NCBI RefSeq assembly: GCF_000521605.1
Contig: NZ_CP006942.1
Coordinates: 930,001-994,000, forward strand
Direction of reading: 5' to 3'
Origin: Mannheimia sp. USDA-ARS-USMARC-1261
GTDB taxonomy: Bacteria; Pseudomonadota; Gammaproteobacteria; Enterobacterales; Pasteurellaceae
DNA length: 64,000 bases
Part shown: one piece after another, positions 23,319-33,893 of the stretch
Position numbering within the stretch: the stretch's first letter is position 1
How the letters are laid out: each line of letters opens with the position of its first letter
Position numbers and translations under genes: made by a program
The notes under the pieces: model-generated
Told to the model about the DNA's origin: nothing
Seen by the model: the letters and a program-made list of their open reading frames with translations, nothing else
Database searches by the model: none

Positions 23319-23780
23319 ATGAAATTAGTTGAAATTTTTACAGATGGTTCGTGTTTGGGGAACCCCGGCAAAGGTGGAATTGGCATTCTGCTTCGCTATA
23401 ATGGGCACGAGAAAACTGTCAGCAAAGGTTATTTTCAAACCACCAATAACCGAATGGAATTGCGTGCGGTAATTGAAGCATTGTCAATGCTAAAAGAGCC
23501 TTGCAAAGTGCAGCTGAATAGCGATAGCCAATATATGAAAAACGGCATTCAGAAATGGATTTTTAATTGGAAGAAAAACGACTGGAAAACCAGTGATAAG
23601 AAACCCGTTAAAAATAAAGATTTATGGATTTCGTTAGATAAAGAAATTCAACGCCATCAAATTGAATGGGCGTGGGTGAAAGGGCATTCAGGTCATCGTG
23701 AAAATGAAATTTGTGATGAGCTGGCAAAAAATGGGGCAAACAATCCGACTTTAGATGATGTCGGCTATGTTGTAGAATAA
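23319..23780 (+). CDS. rnhA: ribonuclease HI
   Basis: Cleaves RNA in RNA:DNA hybrids. The four catalytic acids lie in [11 protein letters not shown] (Asp9), NRMELRA (Glu), LNSDSQYM (Asp) and ICDELA (Asp). 153 aa from the ATG at 23319, matching the family; a GTG three codons earlier is the only alternative. Confidence 0.95.
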   Translation: MKLVEIFTDGSCLGNPGKGGIGILLRYNGHEKTVSKGYFQTTNNRMELRAVIEALSMLKEPCKVQLNSDSQYMKNGIQKWIFNWKKNDWKTSDKKPVKNKDLWISLDKEIQRHQIEWAWVKGHSGHRENEICDELAKNGANNPTLDDVGYVVE

Positions 23781-23788
23781 GTATTTTT

Positions 23789-23916
23789 ACAAGCGGTTAT
23801 ATTTACTCGCTACGCTCGCTCCTTCGGAGCCGTTGGCAAAGCCAACGTTCAAACGCAAAGCGTTTGTTACGAAAAATTTGCAATCTGCAAAATTTTCAAA
23901 AAATCTTACCGCTTGT
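23789..23916. repeat. three-hairpin repeat bracketed by inverted uptake signals
   Basis: Between ACAAGCGGTTA (23789-23799) and ACCGCTTGT (23908-23916) lie three adjacent perfect hairpins with 3-nt loops: GCTCC/GGAGC (23818-23830), CGTTGGC/GCCAACG (23831-23847) and CAAACGC/GCGTTTG (23850-23866). It looks like a small mobile or structural repeat of the host genome. Confidence 0.6.
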
Positions 23917-23955
23917 TAATTTGTGTAGATGAGTAATTTTTAGCAAAATAGGGCT

Positions 23956-23971
23956 ACGCAAACGTTTTCTT
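23956..23971. promoter_or_regulatory. PurR operator of cvpA-purF
   Basis: ACGCAAACGTTTTCTT fits the PurR consensus ANGCAANCGNTTNCNT completely and is the box expected before cvpA-purF. It lies 42 bp before the cvpA start. Confidence 0.85.
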
Positions 23972-24012
23972 TTTTTGTAAAATAGGAGAGCTTTAAGCTT
24001 TTAAGGGTTTTT

Positions 24013-24516
24013 ATGGTTGATTTAATTATTATCGGGATCATTGCGTTTTCTGTACTGGTAAGTTTATGGCGAGGGTTTACGAATGAGGCGTTATCGCTCC
24101 TTGGTTGGGTAATTGCTTTTTTTGTAGCAAGTTCGTTTTACCCTTATCTAAGTGGTTATTTTACTCAGATAAATTCAGTTTATCTGCAAAATTCAGAATT
24201 TTTACGCAATGGTTTAGCAGCAGCCATTTTATTCATTTTAACGTTAATTGTATGTGGCGTAATTAACGGTTTATTAGGCAAGGTGATTGATTTAAGCGGT
24301 TTGTCTATTACCGACCGTATTTTAGGCGGTGCTTTTGGAGCGTTACGCGGCATTCTAATTGTTTCGGCAATTTTATTTTTCTTAGATACTTTCACGCAAG
24401 CAAGCCAAACGGAATTATGGAAATCATCATTATTAATTCCACATTTTGACTTTATTGTGAAATGGTTCTTTGAACAGTTACAAACAAATTCTACTTTTCT
24501 AAACTCGACTAAATAA
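24013..24516 (+). CDS. cvpA: CvpA family membrane protein
   Basis: 167 aa with four hydrophobic segments and the family's [22 protein letters not shown] and [10 protein letters not shown] stretches. CvpA is needed for colicin V export in E. coli and for envelope tolerance; its biochemical role is unknown. It precedes purF by 14 nt in the conserved PurR-controlled operon. Confidence 0.93.
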   Translation: MVDLIIIGIIAFSVLVSLWRGFTNEALSLLGWVIAFFVASSFYPYLSGYFTQINSVYLQNSEFLRNGLAAAILFILTLIVCGVINGLLGKVIDLSGLSITDRILGGAFGALRGILIVSAILFFLDTFTQASQTELWKSSLLIPHFDFIVKWFFEQLQTNSTFLNSTK

Positions 24517-24530
24517 AGAGGTTTTTCTAT

Positions 24531-26048
24531 ATGTGTGGCATTGTCGGTATTATTGGGAACTCACCTGTCAATCAGGCGATTTATGATGGCTTAACATTAT
24601 TACAACACCGAGGACAAGATGCTGCAGGTATCGTTACCATAGACGACGAAAATCGTTTCCGCTTACGCAAAGCGAACGGTTTAGTGAGTGATGTGTTCCA
24701 GCAAGAACATATGCTACGCTTACAAGGCAATGTGGGGATTGGACACGTTCGTTATCCAACGGCTGGGAGTTCAAGTGTATCAGAGGCTCAACCTTTCTAT
24801 GTAAATTCGCCATTTGGGATTACGCTTGTACATAATGGTAACTTAACGAATAACGCGGAGTTAAAAGAGCGTTTGTTTAACGAAGCTCGTCGCCACGTTA
24901 ATACCAATTCAGATTCAGAATCTCTTCTTAATATTTTTGCTTATTTTCTCGATCTGTATTCTACCCGGCATTTAAGCCCGGAGAATATTTTTGAAACAGT
25001 ACGCAAAACCAATGATAGCATCCGTGGAGCTTATGCTTGTATTGCAATGATTATCGGGCACGGTATGGTGGCATTTCGTGATCCGTTCGGTATCCGCCCG
25101 CTAGTTTTAGGCAAGCGTGAAGTTGAAGGCAAAACAGAATATATGTTTGCTTCAGAAAGTGTTGCATTAGATGTGGTGGGTTTTGAGTTTGTACGAGATG
25201 TATTGCCAGGAGAAGCTATCTATATTACCTTTGAGGGCGAATTACATTCCCAAATTTGTGCGGATAATCCGAAACTTAACCCTTGTATTTTTGAATACGT
25301 TTACTTCGCTCGCCCCGACTCTGTGATCGATGGTGTTTCTGTTTATGCCGCTCGTGTGCATATGGGCGAATTACTCGGCGAGAAGATCAAACGTGAATGG
25401 GGGCGTATTGTTGATGATATTGATGTCGTTATTCCGATTCCGGAAACCTCAAACGATATTGCCGTGCGTATTGCTAACGTACTGTACAAACCTTATCGTC
25501 AAGGTTTTGTGAAAAACCGCTATGTGGCTCGTACCTTTATTATGCCTGGGCAAGCACAGCGTAAAAGCTCGGTTCGCCGCAAGCTGAATGCGATTGCCTC
25601 AGAATTTAAAGGCAAAAGTGTACTATTAGTTGATGATTCTATTGTGCGAGGCACAACTTCTGAGCAGATTGTGGAAATGGCAAGAGCTGCTGGTGCAAAA
25701 CGTGTTTATTTTGCCTCAGCTGCACCGGAAATTCGTTATCCAAATGTTTATGGTATTGATATGCCGACCTGTGAAGAACTAGTGGCTTATGATCGTTCAG
25801 TGGAAGAAGTCGCGGATATGATTGGTGTAGATAAATTGATTTTCCAAGATTTAGATGCTCTTTATAAATCAATTCAAATAGAAAACCCAACCATTCATAA
25901 CTTTGATGATTCTGTATTTACAGGTGAATATATCACAGGCGATATTGATAAATGTTATTTAGATGCCATTGCGAAATCCCGTAATGATAAAGCTAAGGCA
26001 AAAGCGGCAAAGCAAGCCACAAACTTAGAAATTCATAACGAAAGCTAA
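24531..26048 (+). CDS. purF: amidophosphoribosyltransferase
   Basis: First committed enzyme of purine synthesis: PRPP plus glutamine to phosphoribosylamine. Cys2 (MCGIVGIIG) is the glutaminase nucleophile and [14 protein letters not shown] is the PRPP-binding loop. 505 aa as in E. coli. No propeptide is present, as expected for the enteric class. Confidence 0.97.
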   Translation: MCGIVGIIGNSPVNQAIYDGLTLLQHRGQDAAGIVTIDDENRFRLRKANGLVSDVFQQEHMLRLQGNVGIGHVRYPTAGSSSVSEAQPFYVNSPFGITLVHNGNLTNNAELKERLFNEARRHVNTNSDSESLLNIFAYFLDLYSTRHLSPENIFETVRKTNDSIRGAYACIAMIIGHGMVAFRDPFGIRPLVLGKREVEGKTEYMFASESVALDVVGFEFVRDVLPGEAIYITFEGELHSQICADNPKLNPCIFEYVYFARPDSVIDGVSVYAARVHMGELLGEKIKREWGRIVDDIDVVIPIPETSNDIAVRIANVLYKPYRQGFVKNRYVARTFIMPGQAQRKSSVRRKLNAIASEFKGKSVLLVDDSIVRGTTSEQIVEMARAAGAKRVYFASAAPEIRYPNVYGIDMPTCEELVAYDRSVEEVADMIGVDKLIFQDLDALYKSIQIENPTIHNFDDSVFTGEYITGDIDKCYLDAIAKSRNDKAKAKAAKQATNLEIHNES

Positions 26049-26052
26049 AAAG

Positions 26053-26082
26053 AAAACTCGCAGCTAAAACTGCGAGTTTTTT
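26053..26082. terminator. bidirectional terminator after purF
   Basis: Stem AAAACTCGCAG/CTGCGAGTTTT with a 6-nt loop and a T-run. It also serves the converging gene that ends at 26084. Confidence 0.85.
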
Positions 26083-26083
26083 G

Positions 26084-26539
26084 CTATTGCTTTTTCTTCT
26101 GTTCTGCTAAAGCATTTTGCATACGCTGATGCATTTCTTGATAAGTAGGTTTAAAAGCATCACATTTTTCTTGATCTACATTTGCCTTTTGGTGATTGAA
26201 CCTATTATGTTGCTGATGAAAATATTCCATTGATGCTTTGTCATTTTGCATAGTAAGAAAATTTTCTCTCCCCAATAAGTCATTTAACACCCTTTGCTCA
26301 AAATATTGCATCGTTAAATGTTCAGCTACATTCCAATTATCATAAATTTTCTGATAATCAGATTTAGCTAGATCAGGATAAATACATTGCTCAATATTAT
26401 TTAGCTGACGAATTAAAATTTTTACGTCCAGTTCGGAAATTTTGTATTTCGGCTCATTGTAAGCGGTCGAATTTTCCAAATTATTTGCAAATGCAAAAGA
26501 TGAACTAAATAAGAGAACTATTAATGCTTTTTTTAACAT
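26084..26539 (-). CDS. hypothetical exported protein
   Basis: 151 aa. A signal peptide is plain (MLKKALIVLLFSSSFAFA). The mature part is charged and helical, with two cysteines (EQCIYPDL and EKCDAFKP) that could form a disulphide, and ends in a lysine-rich tail. I do not recognise the family. It lies 14 nt after mltA on the same strand, so it may be made with that lytic enzyme. Confidence 0.7.
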   Translation of the reverse strand: MLKKALIVLLFSSSFAFANNLENSTAYNEPKYKISELDVKILIRQLNNIEQCIYPDLAKSDYQKIYDNWNVAEHLTMQYFEQRVLNDLLGRENFLTMQNDKASMEYFHQQHNRFNHQKANVDQEKCDAFKPTYQEMHQRMQNALAEQKKKQ

Positions 26540-26553
26540 ACTACCAACTTAAA

Positions 26554-27663
26554 TTAGTTTAGTACCCAAACACGACCGTAGTGCTTCATTAAGCCTGCAA
26601 CGTGTCCTGCTTTATCGCCAATACCTTGATATAAATCGAAGTGATGACCTTTCACCGCACCACCTACATCAAGAGCAACCATTAAACGCATTTCGTGTTT
26701 GCCTGTCCAGTTTCCATTATTATCAATCAGTGGCATTTCAACCAATAACACACTACCGGAAGGCACAATGCTGCGATCTGATGCTACAGATGCTAATGGC
26801 ACTAACGGCACACCTGCTGAGCCTTTTACTTTGCCGTAAGGATCATTTTGGAAGAATACATAAGATGGATTACGCTCTAGCAAGCCTTGAACGCGGCTAG
26901 GATTACGAGCTCCCCATTCACGAATGGCTTGAACTGACATTTTCTCTTTCGGAATTTCGCCATCTTCTACTAATAAACGCCCAATGCTTGCATATTTGAA
27001 CCCATTTTGTCCTGCATAAGCGAAATAATTTAAACGACCATCGCCAAAATCAACATAGCCACTACCTTGAACCCCTAACAGGAAGTTATCAAGCATTGAA
27101 TTACTATAAGCTAATTCTAAGCCTTGACCTTGCAATGCTCCTGCATAAATTTCAGCTCGAGAAAAACGCTTATTCGATGGCATTGCATAAATTGGGTGCT
27201 GATATTGCCCTTGTGGAGTGCGACGAGCTTTAATTACAGGCGAGTAATAACCTGTCATTAATACATTTTGATAACCATCTTCGCCACGCATTAAACGTGT
27301 ACTAATACCATATTTCGCCAGATCATTAATATTTGCCCCCGATGAAATCCAACGGCTCACTTTACCATAAGCTAACGAATGGATATTGGCTAGGCTGCTA
27401 TAAGTGCGAACATTAGAAAGCTGTTGTAAAAAATCGTTCTGATTAACAGGGGTAGCATTTAAACTTAAACGACCGCTTTGAAAATGCGTACCATAAGGCA
27501 TAAACTGACGACCGTTATATTTCGCCCCAAATTTTGCTTTATCAGCATCATAAGAGGTTGAACCACTTTTTTTGCTTGGTGTAGAAGAACAACCCACTAA
27601 AATACCGGCAACTAAAGCTACAGTTGTCGCAGCAATTGACTTTTTATATGCTTTCCAATTCAT
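26554..27663 (-). CDS. mltA: membrane-bound lytic murein transglycosylase A
   Basis: Outer membrane lipoprotein that cuts peptidoglycan glycan strands. The lipobox is LVGC after a membrane-like N-terminus. The C-terminal 3D domain holds ALDVGGAVKGHHFDLY with the catalytic Asp. 369 aa from the ATG at 27663 (AAAGGA upstream); a longer in-frame reading adds an unlikely leader. Confidence 0.93.
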   Translation of the reverse strand: MNWKAYKKSIAATTVALVAGILVGCSSTPSKKSGSTSYDADKAKFGAKYNGRQFMPYGTHFQSGRLSLNATPVNQNDFLQQLSNVRTYSSLANIHSLAYGKVSRWISSGANINDLAKYGISTRLMRGEDGYQNVLMTGYYSPVIKARRTPQGQYQHPIYAMPSNKRFSRAEIYAGALQGQGLELAYSNSMLDNFLLGVQGSGYVDFGDGRLNYFAYAGQNGFKYASIGRLLVEDGEIPKEKMSVQAIREWGARNPSRVQGLLERNPSYVFFQNDPYGKVKGSAGVPLVPLASVASDRSIVPSGSVLLVEMPLIDNNGNWTGKHEMRLMVALDVGGAVKGHHFDLYQGIGDKAGHVAGLMKHYGRVWVLN

Positions 27664-27867
27664 CGAAAATCCTTTCATCGTTAATAAAATGTGAAAAATG
27701 AAGCATAGCAAAAATGCTATTAAAATAAAACAAGAATATGGCTTGTTTATATTTAAATCAATAAACGTATTTTTATACTATTTCTGTTTTAAATTAAATC
27801 ACTTAGAGTGATTTTTTATAATTTCGCTTGTCATTATGACAAATTGATATATTATGTATCCATCAGA

Positions 27868-27944
<77 letters not shown>

Positions 27945-28085
27945 AATTTTCAGCCCTTGATTTTATCAAGGGCTTTTCTTTTACAAAAAATAAGTGAAAA
28001 TCCACCGCTTGTTTCCATTAAATACTTCCTCTCTTTCTTATTTCTCGCTACACTGAAGTCATCTTCCCTAAAATTTTTTTGGATT

Positions 28086-29546
28086 ATGAGCAATATTTTA
28101 ACTGTTACCCAACTTAACTATTCTGTCCGTCATTTGCTTGAAATGGAACTCAACCAAGTTTGGCTGACCGGCGAAATTTCTAATTTCAGCCAACCGGTTT
28201 CAGGGCATTGGTATCTCACCTTAAAAGATGATAAAGCCCAAGTACGTGCAGCAATGTTTAAGATGAAAAATGCGAGAGTAAATTTTCGTCCGCAAAATGG
28301 TATGCAAGTGCTGGTAAGAGCAAGTGTAACTCTGTATGAACCAAGAGGCGATTACCAGATCATTCTTGAAAGTATGCAATTAGCAGGGGAAGGACTATTA
28401 CAGCAACAGTTTGAGCAGCTTAAAACAAAATTAGCGGCTCAAGGTTTATTTGCTCAAGAACATAAGAAACCTATTCCACAATTTGTAAAAAAGGTTGGAG
28501 TTATTACTTCATCAAGTGGAGCAGCGTTGCAAGATATTCTCCATATTTTACAACGCCGAGATCCAAGCCTAGAAGTGGTGATTTACCCAACGTTAGTTCA
28601 AGGTAAGGAAGCCACACAAGATATTGTCAATACAATAGAACTTGCCAATTGCCGTAATGAATGTGATGTGCTGATTGTTGGACGGGGCGGTGGTTCGTTA
28701 GAGGATTTATGGTGTTTTAACGAAGAAGTCGTTGCTTATGCCATTTATCATTCCAACATTCCGATCATCAGTGCAGTAGGGCACGAGACAGATGTAACTA
28801 TTGCTGATTTTGTTGCTGACTTACGAGCTCCAACCCCTTCAGCAGCAGCGGAATTGGTAAGCCGTGATCAAAACGAGCTAAAACGCCAATTACAACACCA
28901 ATTTGATAAAGTCAATTTAGCCTTTGACCGACTTTGGACAGCAAAAATGACTCGCTTCCAACAACTTCATTTACGCCTAAATGCTCAACACCCAATGAAG
29001 CATATTCAAGCACGCCAACAAAAATTTGACTATATTGAATATAGGCTTGAACAGGCGGTTTATAAATTGCTCTCAGAGAAAACACAGCAAACGAAAGAAC
29101 TCAATTTACGTTTAATCAATCAGCACCCACAAAAGCAGATAGAACGTCAAAGCCAGCGATTAGCTCAAATCGAACAAAGACTACACTGGCAAATAATGCA
29201 AAAACTAAACAAAAAACAGCAACAGTGGAAAAATGTGGTTCAGCGTTTTGAGCGAAATCCGCTACCTTACCAAGTTAATCAACAACAAACGGTACTGGCA
29301 AAATTTTCTCAACGCTTGAATTATGCAATGGAAAAAACGATGCTCAAAGAGCAACAACATTTCCAAGAACTTTGTACTAAATTGGAAGGGCTAAGCCCAT
29401 TGAAAATTCTCACTCGTGGTTACTCAATTACGCAAACAGAGGCGGGAAAAATGCTCACTTCAAGCAGTGATATCAAGCCTGGAGAGATGATCATTACACA
29501 GCTAAAAACAGGAAAAATAAGAAGTCAAGTAGTGGATTTTTTGTAG
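28086..29546 (+). CDS. xseA: exodeoxyribonuclease VII large subunit
   Basis: Catalytic subunit of ExoVII, a single-strand exonuclease that needs XseB. N-terminal OB fold ([20 protein letters not shown]), catalytic domain with [23 protein letters not shown] and [14 protein letters not shown], then a long helical region. 486 aa from the ATG at 28086. The frame stays open backwards through the tRNA-Met gene but that extension is not plausible. Confidence 0.95.
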   Translation: MSNILTVTQLNYSVRHLLEMELNQVWLTGEISNFSQPVSGHWYLTLKDDKAQVRAAMFKMKNARVNFRPQNGMQVLVRASVTLYEPRGDYQIILESMQLAGEGLLQQQFEQLKTKLAAQGLFAQEHKKPIPQFVKKVGVITSSSGAALQDILHILQRRDPSLEVVIYPTLVQGKEATQDIVNTIELANCRNECDVLIVGRGGGSLEDLWCFNEEVVAYAIYHSNIPIISAVGHETDVTIADFVADLRAPTPSAAAELVSRDQNELKRQLQHQFDKVNLAFDRLWTAKMTRFQQLHLRLNAQHPMKHIQARQQKFDYIEYRLEQAVYKLLSEKTQQTKELNLRLINQHPQKQIERQSQRLAQIEQRLHWQIMQKLNKKQQQWKNVVQRFERNPLPYQVNQQQTVLAKFSQRLNYAMEKTMLKEQQHFQELCTKLEGLSPLKILTRGYSITQTEAGKMLTSSSDIKPGEMIITQLKTGKIRSQVVDFL

Positions 29547-29722
29547 GGGAATTTTTGAACGCCATCTATTTTGAAAATTAATTATATGAAAATCAGTAGG
29601 TTAAATATTTATAAACAGGGTTGTACACTTACTTATCCACAGATGATGTGCATAACTATTTTTGTAAAGATGACTTGAGTGCTGAATTTTAAATCAACCG
29701 ATTTTAAAGGCGTTTTTTACGC

Positions 29723-29751
29723 TTGCACAAGCGGTCATATTTTTCTATAAT
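29723..29751 (+). promoter_or_regulatory. sigma-70 promoter of the tRNA-Leu locus
   Basis: TTGCAC (29723-29728), a 17-bp spacer and a perfect TATAAT (29746-29751). The expected start is just before the tRNA half-gene at 29766. It should now transcribe the tRNA fragment and the ICE-borne tRNA behind it. Confidence 0.8.
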
Positions 29752-29765
29752 CTCGCAAAATTTAA

Positions 29766-29806
29766 GCCAGTGTGGCGAAATCGGTAGACGCAGCGGATTC
29801 AAAATC
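29766..29806 (+). pseudogene. 5' half of host tRNA-Leu(CAA), cut by the ICE (attL)
   Basis: GCCAGTG acceptor strand, D arm and the 5' side of the anticodon arm through TTCAAAATC are intact; then the sequence diverges and no 3' half follows. The break lies right after GATTCAAAATC (29796-29806), the complement of the 11-bp core GATTTTGAATC that I recall for ICEPmu1 and ICEMh1. The missing half should lie at the right end of the ICE. Confidence 0.85.
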
Positions 29807-29857
29807 TTATGCGTAAACTGATAGGACATACAGGCGATTGAATAAAAAGCACTCTTA

Positions 29858-29943
29858 GCCTGAGTGATGAAATTGGTAGACATGACGGATTCAAAATCCG
29901 TTGGTGAATAACCGTGTCGGTTCGAGTCCGACCTCAGGCACCA
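29858..29943 (+). tRNA. ICE-borne tRNA-Leu (CAA)
   Basis: A complete 86-nt class II cloverleaf: acceptor GCCTGAG/CTCAGGC, anticodon stem ACGGA/TCCGT with loop TTCAAAA, a long variable arm, T arm GTCGG/CCGAC and encoded CCA. It differs in many positions from the host half-gene 52 bp upstream, so it was brought by the element. It has no clear promoter of its own and lies downstream of the host tRNA promoter. Confidence 0.93.
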
Positions 29944-30040
29944 TTTGAATCACACTTGTAGTTTCTCTCTTTCAAATAATCAATTCAAATACACCGTATT
30001 AATGGCCAATACTCCTTAACCCTTGTTAAGAGAGTAAATT

Positions 30041-30865
30041 ATGAAACCATTACAAAACGGTACAAACAAACCTTTTACCATTACTATTGCTTCAACTAAA
30101 GGTGGCTCTGCCAAGAGTACGAATGCTGCTAACATTGGTGCATTCTGTGCAGAACACGGTCTAAGAACCCTTCTTATTGATACCGATACCCAACCCACAT
30201 TAAGCTCTTATTATGAGTTGGAATATCAAGCTCCCGGTGGAACTTACGAATTTCTGCATTTTAAAGATGTAGATCCTACCCACATTATTTCTAGAACGAC
30301 TATCCCAAATCTTGACTTGATCCAGTCTAATGACCCGTCAAATAAAATCAGCCCAATGCTGAGAGATTCACCTGACGGTGCATTACGTTTTAGTTTACTG
30401 CTCCAGAAAATTGAAGGTTATGATGTCATCATTATTGACACTCGTGGTACCAGAGATATTACTGTCGATATGTCTGTATTGGCAGCAGATGTTTTATTCT
30501 GTCCTATTCTTCCCCACATTTTATCTGCTAAGGAGTTTATTCGTGGCACGATTGGAATGTATCAAGACCTCGAAACCTTTACGGCATTTGGCTTTACCCT
30601 ACCACCGCTGAAAGCGATGATTAACTGTGTTGATCACACTAAAGATGTCAAATTGGTTTCCGACTACCTTCATACTCTCTTCCAAAATGAGTTTGATGAA
30701 AACAAAACATTGCTGGAATTTTCGGTACCTGACCGCGTGGCATATCGTGAAGCGGCAACTTTTTCAAAACCGGTCTATCGTCAGAGCCAAGCTGAATATG
30801 AAACGATCAGTCAGCTTTGTGCGTTACTGATGCCACAGTTTGCAAACTCTCACTTCTCAGCATAG
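30041..30865 (+). CDS. parA: ICE ParA-family ATPase
   Basis: A 274-aa partition-type ATPase with the deviant Walker A KGGSAKST (20-27) and IIIDTRGTRD as Walker B region. First gene of the ICE maintenance module, corresponding to STY4521-like ParA proteins. A small hairpin CTTAAC/GTTAAG lies just before the ribosome site. Probably stabilises the excised circle together with the ParB gene two positions downstream. Confidence 0.92.
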   Translation: MKPLQNGTNKPFTITIASTKGGSAKSTNAANIGAFCAEHGLRTLLIDTDTQPTLSSYYELEYQAPGGTYEFLHFKDVDPTHIISRTTIPNLDLIQSNDPSNKISPMLRDSPDGALRFSLLLQKIEGYDVIIIDTRGTRDITVDMSVLAADVLFCPILPHILSAKEFIRGTIGMYQDLETFTAFGFTLPPLKAMINCVDHTKDVKLVSDYLHTLFQNEFDENKTLLEFSVPDRVAYREAATFSKPVYRQSQAEYETISQLCALLMPQFANSHFSA

Positions 30866-30876
30866 AGGGAGAATGT

Positions 30877-32238
30877 ATGTCTAGCTTAAATAAATCACTT
30901 GTACAGCCGCATTCTATAGAGGCTGAATTTTCAGTAATCGGTGGATTACTCTTGGATAATGAACTCTTTGATGAAGTGAGTAGCAAAATCAATGAGGGGG
31001 ATTTTTATAATTTTACTCACCGTCTACTGTTTAAGCATATTTCCGAATTGATTGAAGCCGGTAAACCAGCAGATATATTGACATTGGATCAATACCTTAC
31101 CCAGAAAAAAGTGATCGAGGATTTGGGCGGATTTGCTTATCTTGCAGAAATAGTCAAAAACACTCCATCTACAGCTAATATCCACGCTTATACGGATATC
31201 GTTCTCTTATATAGTAAACAGCGACAGCTTTTAAAACTGGGGCAGTTTATTGTTGATCAGACACAGAGTGCGAAAACGCCAGATAAGTTTGAAGCTGTTG
31301 TTGATGACATTGAGAAAAAAATTACTGAGTTTAGCCTATCAGATAATACAAAATCTGCAGCAGATTTAAGTGATATTTTTGCCAATATGCTCTCTCGTAT
31401 GGAACTCTCGGCTAAAAATGGAGATCCTGTGACAGGTACTCCAACTGGTATTCAAGGTATTGACGAAGCGACAACAGGTGGACAGCCAGGCGATTTAATC
31501 GTGATTGGTGCCCGCCCTTCTATGGGAAAAACCGCATTTTCTCAAACTATCGCTTACCATACACTTAAAAAATTCGAGTCGGCTCCTGTGTTCTATCACA
31601 GCATGGAAATGCCGGCAGATCAGATTTTACAACGTTTTCTAGCTATGCGTGCCAGAGTGGGATTGCAAAATATTAGACAGGCAGACAGTTTGGATGATGA
31701 GGAATGGTCAAAACTAACCTCAGCAATGGGCTATATCCTAGAACATTGGAAAAATCGTTTAGTTATTGATGATGAAGGTAGTCTCACGCCTCAAAAATTA
31801 CGCACTAAAGTTCGACAAAATGCTCGTAAATATGGCAAACCGGCAGCTATTTTCATTGATTACATTCAGTTAATGCAAACCTCGCAACGTTATGAAAATC
31901 GCAATTTAGAAATTGCCAACATCTCTCGTTCACTCAAATTACTGGCAAAAGAGATGGATTGTCCGGTTTATGCCCTCTCTCAGCTGAACCGGTCTGTGGA
32001 ACAACGTGCCAATAAACGCCCGATCAACTCTGATTTACGGGAATCCGGCTCACTTGAGCAAGATGCCGATGTCATTTTATTCATCTACCGAGATGAAGTT
32101 TATGATGCGGATTCTCCGTTTAAAGGCACTGCTGAAATCATTATCGGCAAGCAAAGAAACGGACCACTTACTTCCGTAATGACGAATTTCAGAAGTGAAT
32201 TTGCCCTATTTGAAAACAGAACAAACACAACGCATTAG
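30877..32238 (+). CDS. dnaB: ICE DnaB-like replicative helicase
   Basis: 453 aa. N-terminal DnaB domain (SIEAEFSVIGGLLLDNELFDEV) and RecA-type motor with GARPSMGKTAFS, FYHSMEMP and DYIQLM. GGGAGA precedes the ATG at 30877; the frame is open further up, overlapping parA, but that start has no support. The helicase probably serves the element's own replication after excision. The chromosomal dnaB is a different gene. Confidence 0.92.
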   Translation: MSSLNKSLVQPHSIEAEFSVIGGLLLDNELFDEVSSKINEGDFYNFTHRLLFKHISELIEAGKPADILTLDQYLTQKKVIEDLGGFAYLAEIVKNTPSTANIHAYTDIVLLYSKQRQLLKLGQFIVDQTQSAKTPDKFEAVVDDIEKKITEFSLSDNTKSAADLSDIFANMLSRMELSAKNGDPVTGTPTGIQGIDEATTGGQPGDLIVIGARPSMGKTAFSQTIAYHTLKKFESAPVFYHSMEMPADQILQRFLAMRARVGLQNIRQADSLDDEEWSKLTSAMGYILEHWKNRLVIDDEGSLTPQKLRTKVRQNARKYGKPAAIFIDYIQLMQTSQRYENRNLEIANISRSLKLLAKEMDCPVYALSQLNRSVEQRANKRPINSDLRESGSLEQDADVILFIYRDEVYDADSPFKGTAEIIIGKQRNGPLTSVMTNFRSEFALFENRTNTTH

Positions 32239-32246
32239 GATAGATT

Positions 32247-33893
32247 ATGACAAAAGATGAAAAAAGACTGGCAGCGATAGCAAAAGGATTAAATGTTTCA
32301 CCTATTTCAAATACGGCTCCATCCTACCAAACAGCCACACCAACGCATTACAGTAGCGATGTTGAATATATTACAGTAACACTGGATAAGTTGCGTCCGT
32401 ATGAGCATAACCCTCGGAAAACCCGTAACCCTAACTTTGAGATGATCAAAGAGTCTATTCGTCGTCGAGGGTTAGATCATAAGCCGAATATCACCCGTCG
32501 TCCGGGAGAAGATTTCTATATTATCGCTGACGGTGGTAATACTCGTATTCAGGCACTCAAGGAGCTCTTTACCGAGACCAAAGATCCAAAATTTTGGTCC
32601 ATCAGTTGTCAATATAAACCTTGGCAAGGTGATACTGCCGACAGTGTCGAAGCTGAACTCAATTTACTTATCGGGCATTTGATTGAAAATGATACCCGTG
32701 CGGATTTGTCATTTATTGAAAAAGCATTGGGGATTTTGCAGGCGAAGGAGTATTACGAGAAAAAATTAGGTAAGTCTCTTTCTTCGAGAGAGTTATCTTC
32801 TGAGTTAGAAAATGATGGATATATTATCTCTCATGCTCTCATTCTTAAAATGGAACGTTGTGTTAATTACTTATATCCACATATACCAGAAGTTCTTTTT
32901 AGTGGTCTTGGTCATACACAGATCGATAAACTATTAGCTATTCGTAATAATGCTGAAGAGGTATGGGCAGCCCATCAATTTGATACTGATGTTACTTTTG
33001 AATCGCTCTGGTCAGAAAATTTATCCAAATTTAATGAGGCTACACCATTTCAAGCAAAAGAATTCCAAAGTGAATTGATTACGGCAATGGTTGAAGCTTT
33101 AGAGGGTAAAGTGAGTTTTGAAACACTTTATCTGGATATTGACTTAGATGAACAAAAATTCAAAAAAATAGCGGCTAAACAACAAGAAATTGATAATTTA
33201 GTTGAAAAAACAGTCGATCAAATCAATACCAGACAGGAACAACAAACTGCAAAATCTGAACCTCTCATCAAAAATGAAAATAAAGCCGTTACTCCCCAAA
33301 AAGCTCAACATATTATTGATGAGGTAATTGATGATAACGAAAGTGATGATGAGCAGAATAACGCTATTACTGATTTATCTCAGCTTGGCTCTTCATTGCT
33401 CGATAACCAAGATAATCAAGAAGATTATCTATCCCAAATTGCCCATAACTTTGGACTCACTCCGGGAATGAGTATTCAAGAACAGCGAGAGCAACGAGCT
33501 GAAGCGAATGGACTGACTTTTGCTTGTGAAGGTCGCCAACCGGTTGAAGATATTTGGTTGATTCACCCCGCACGTCAATATCGCTCAGAGGCCTACTCAC
33601 TGGCCTTAGATATTGCCGAAAGTATGGGCATTGACCATCTGGTTGAACATATTGTGAAACAACCAGTGGATTACACTTATGCAATGAAACCGGCAGATAC
33701 TGAACTTTCACCGTCTGCTTTAACACTCTACTCATTCCTCTCAATGTTACAGACTGCTGAACATAAAGATGAAAATAGCTGTGTCTTAGATTCCAAATTC
33801 CTGTTTGAGCTTGATGATCTTACCTTAGTCAAAATTTTCCGTCTCATTCGGGTCAGTCGCCATATTCGCCAACAAGGAGGAGAAAATGATTAA
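32247..33893 (+). CDS. parB: ICE ParB-family protein
   Basis: 548 aa, large for ParB. Residues about 40-105 are the ParB/sulfiredoxin-like domain (LDKLRPYEHNPRKTRN, ADGGNTRIQALKEL). A helical DNA-binding middle follows, then an Asn/Asp/Gln-rich linker (about 320-400) and a conserved C-terminal domain. It overlaps the next gene by 8 nt, so translation is coupled. Confidence 0.9.
   Translation: MTKDEKRLAAIAKGLNVSPISNTAPSYQTATPTHYSSDVEYITVTLDKLRPYEHNPRKTRNPNFEMIKESIRRRGLDHKPNITRRPGEDFYIIADGGNTRIQALKELFTETKDPKFWSISCQYKPWQGDTADSVEAELNLLIGHLIENDTRADLSFIEKALGILQAKEYYEKKLGKSLSSRELSSELENDGYIISHALILKMERCVNYLYPHIPEVLFSGLGHTQIDKLLAIRNNAEEVWAAHQFDTDVTFESLWSENLSKFNEATPFQAKEFQSELITAMVEALEGKVSFETLYLDIDLDEQKFKKIAAKQQEIDNLVEKTVDQINTRQEQQTAKSEPLIKNENKAVTPQKAQHIIDEVIDDNESDDEQNNAITDLSQLGSSLLDNQDNQEDYLSQIAHNFGLTPGMSIQEQREQRAEANGLTFACEGRQPVEDIWLIHPARQYRSEAYSLALDIAESMGIDHLVEHIVKQPVDYTYAMKPADTELSPSALTLYSFLSMLQTAEHKDENSCVLDSKFLFELDDLTLVKIFRLIRVSRHIRQQGGEND

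Noticed and set aside
29633..29641. DnaA box TTATCCACA before the tRNA-Leu locus
   Set aside because: A single 9-mer without further boxes or an AT-rich unwinding region; not enough for an origin.
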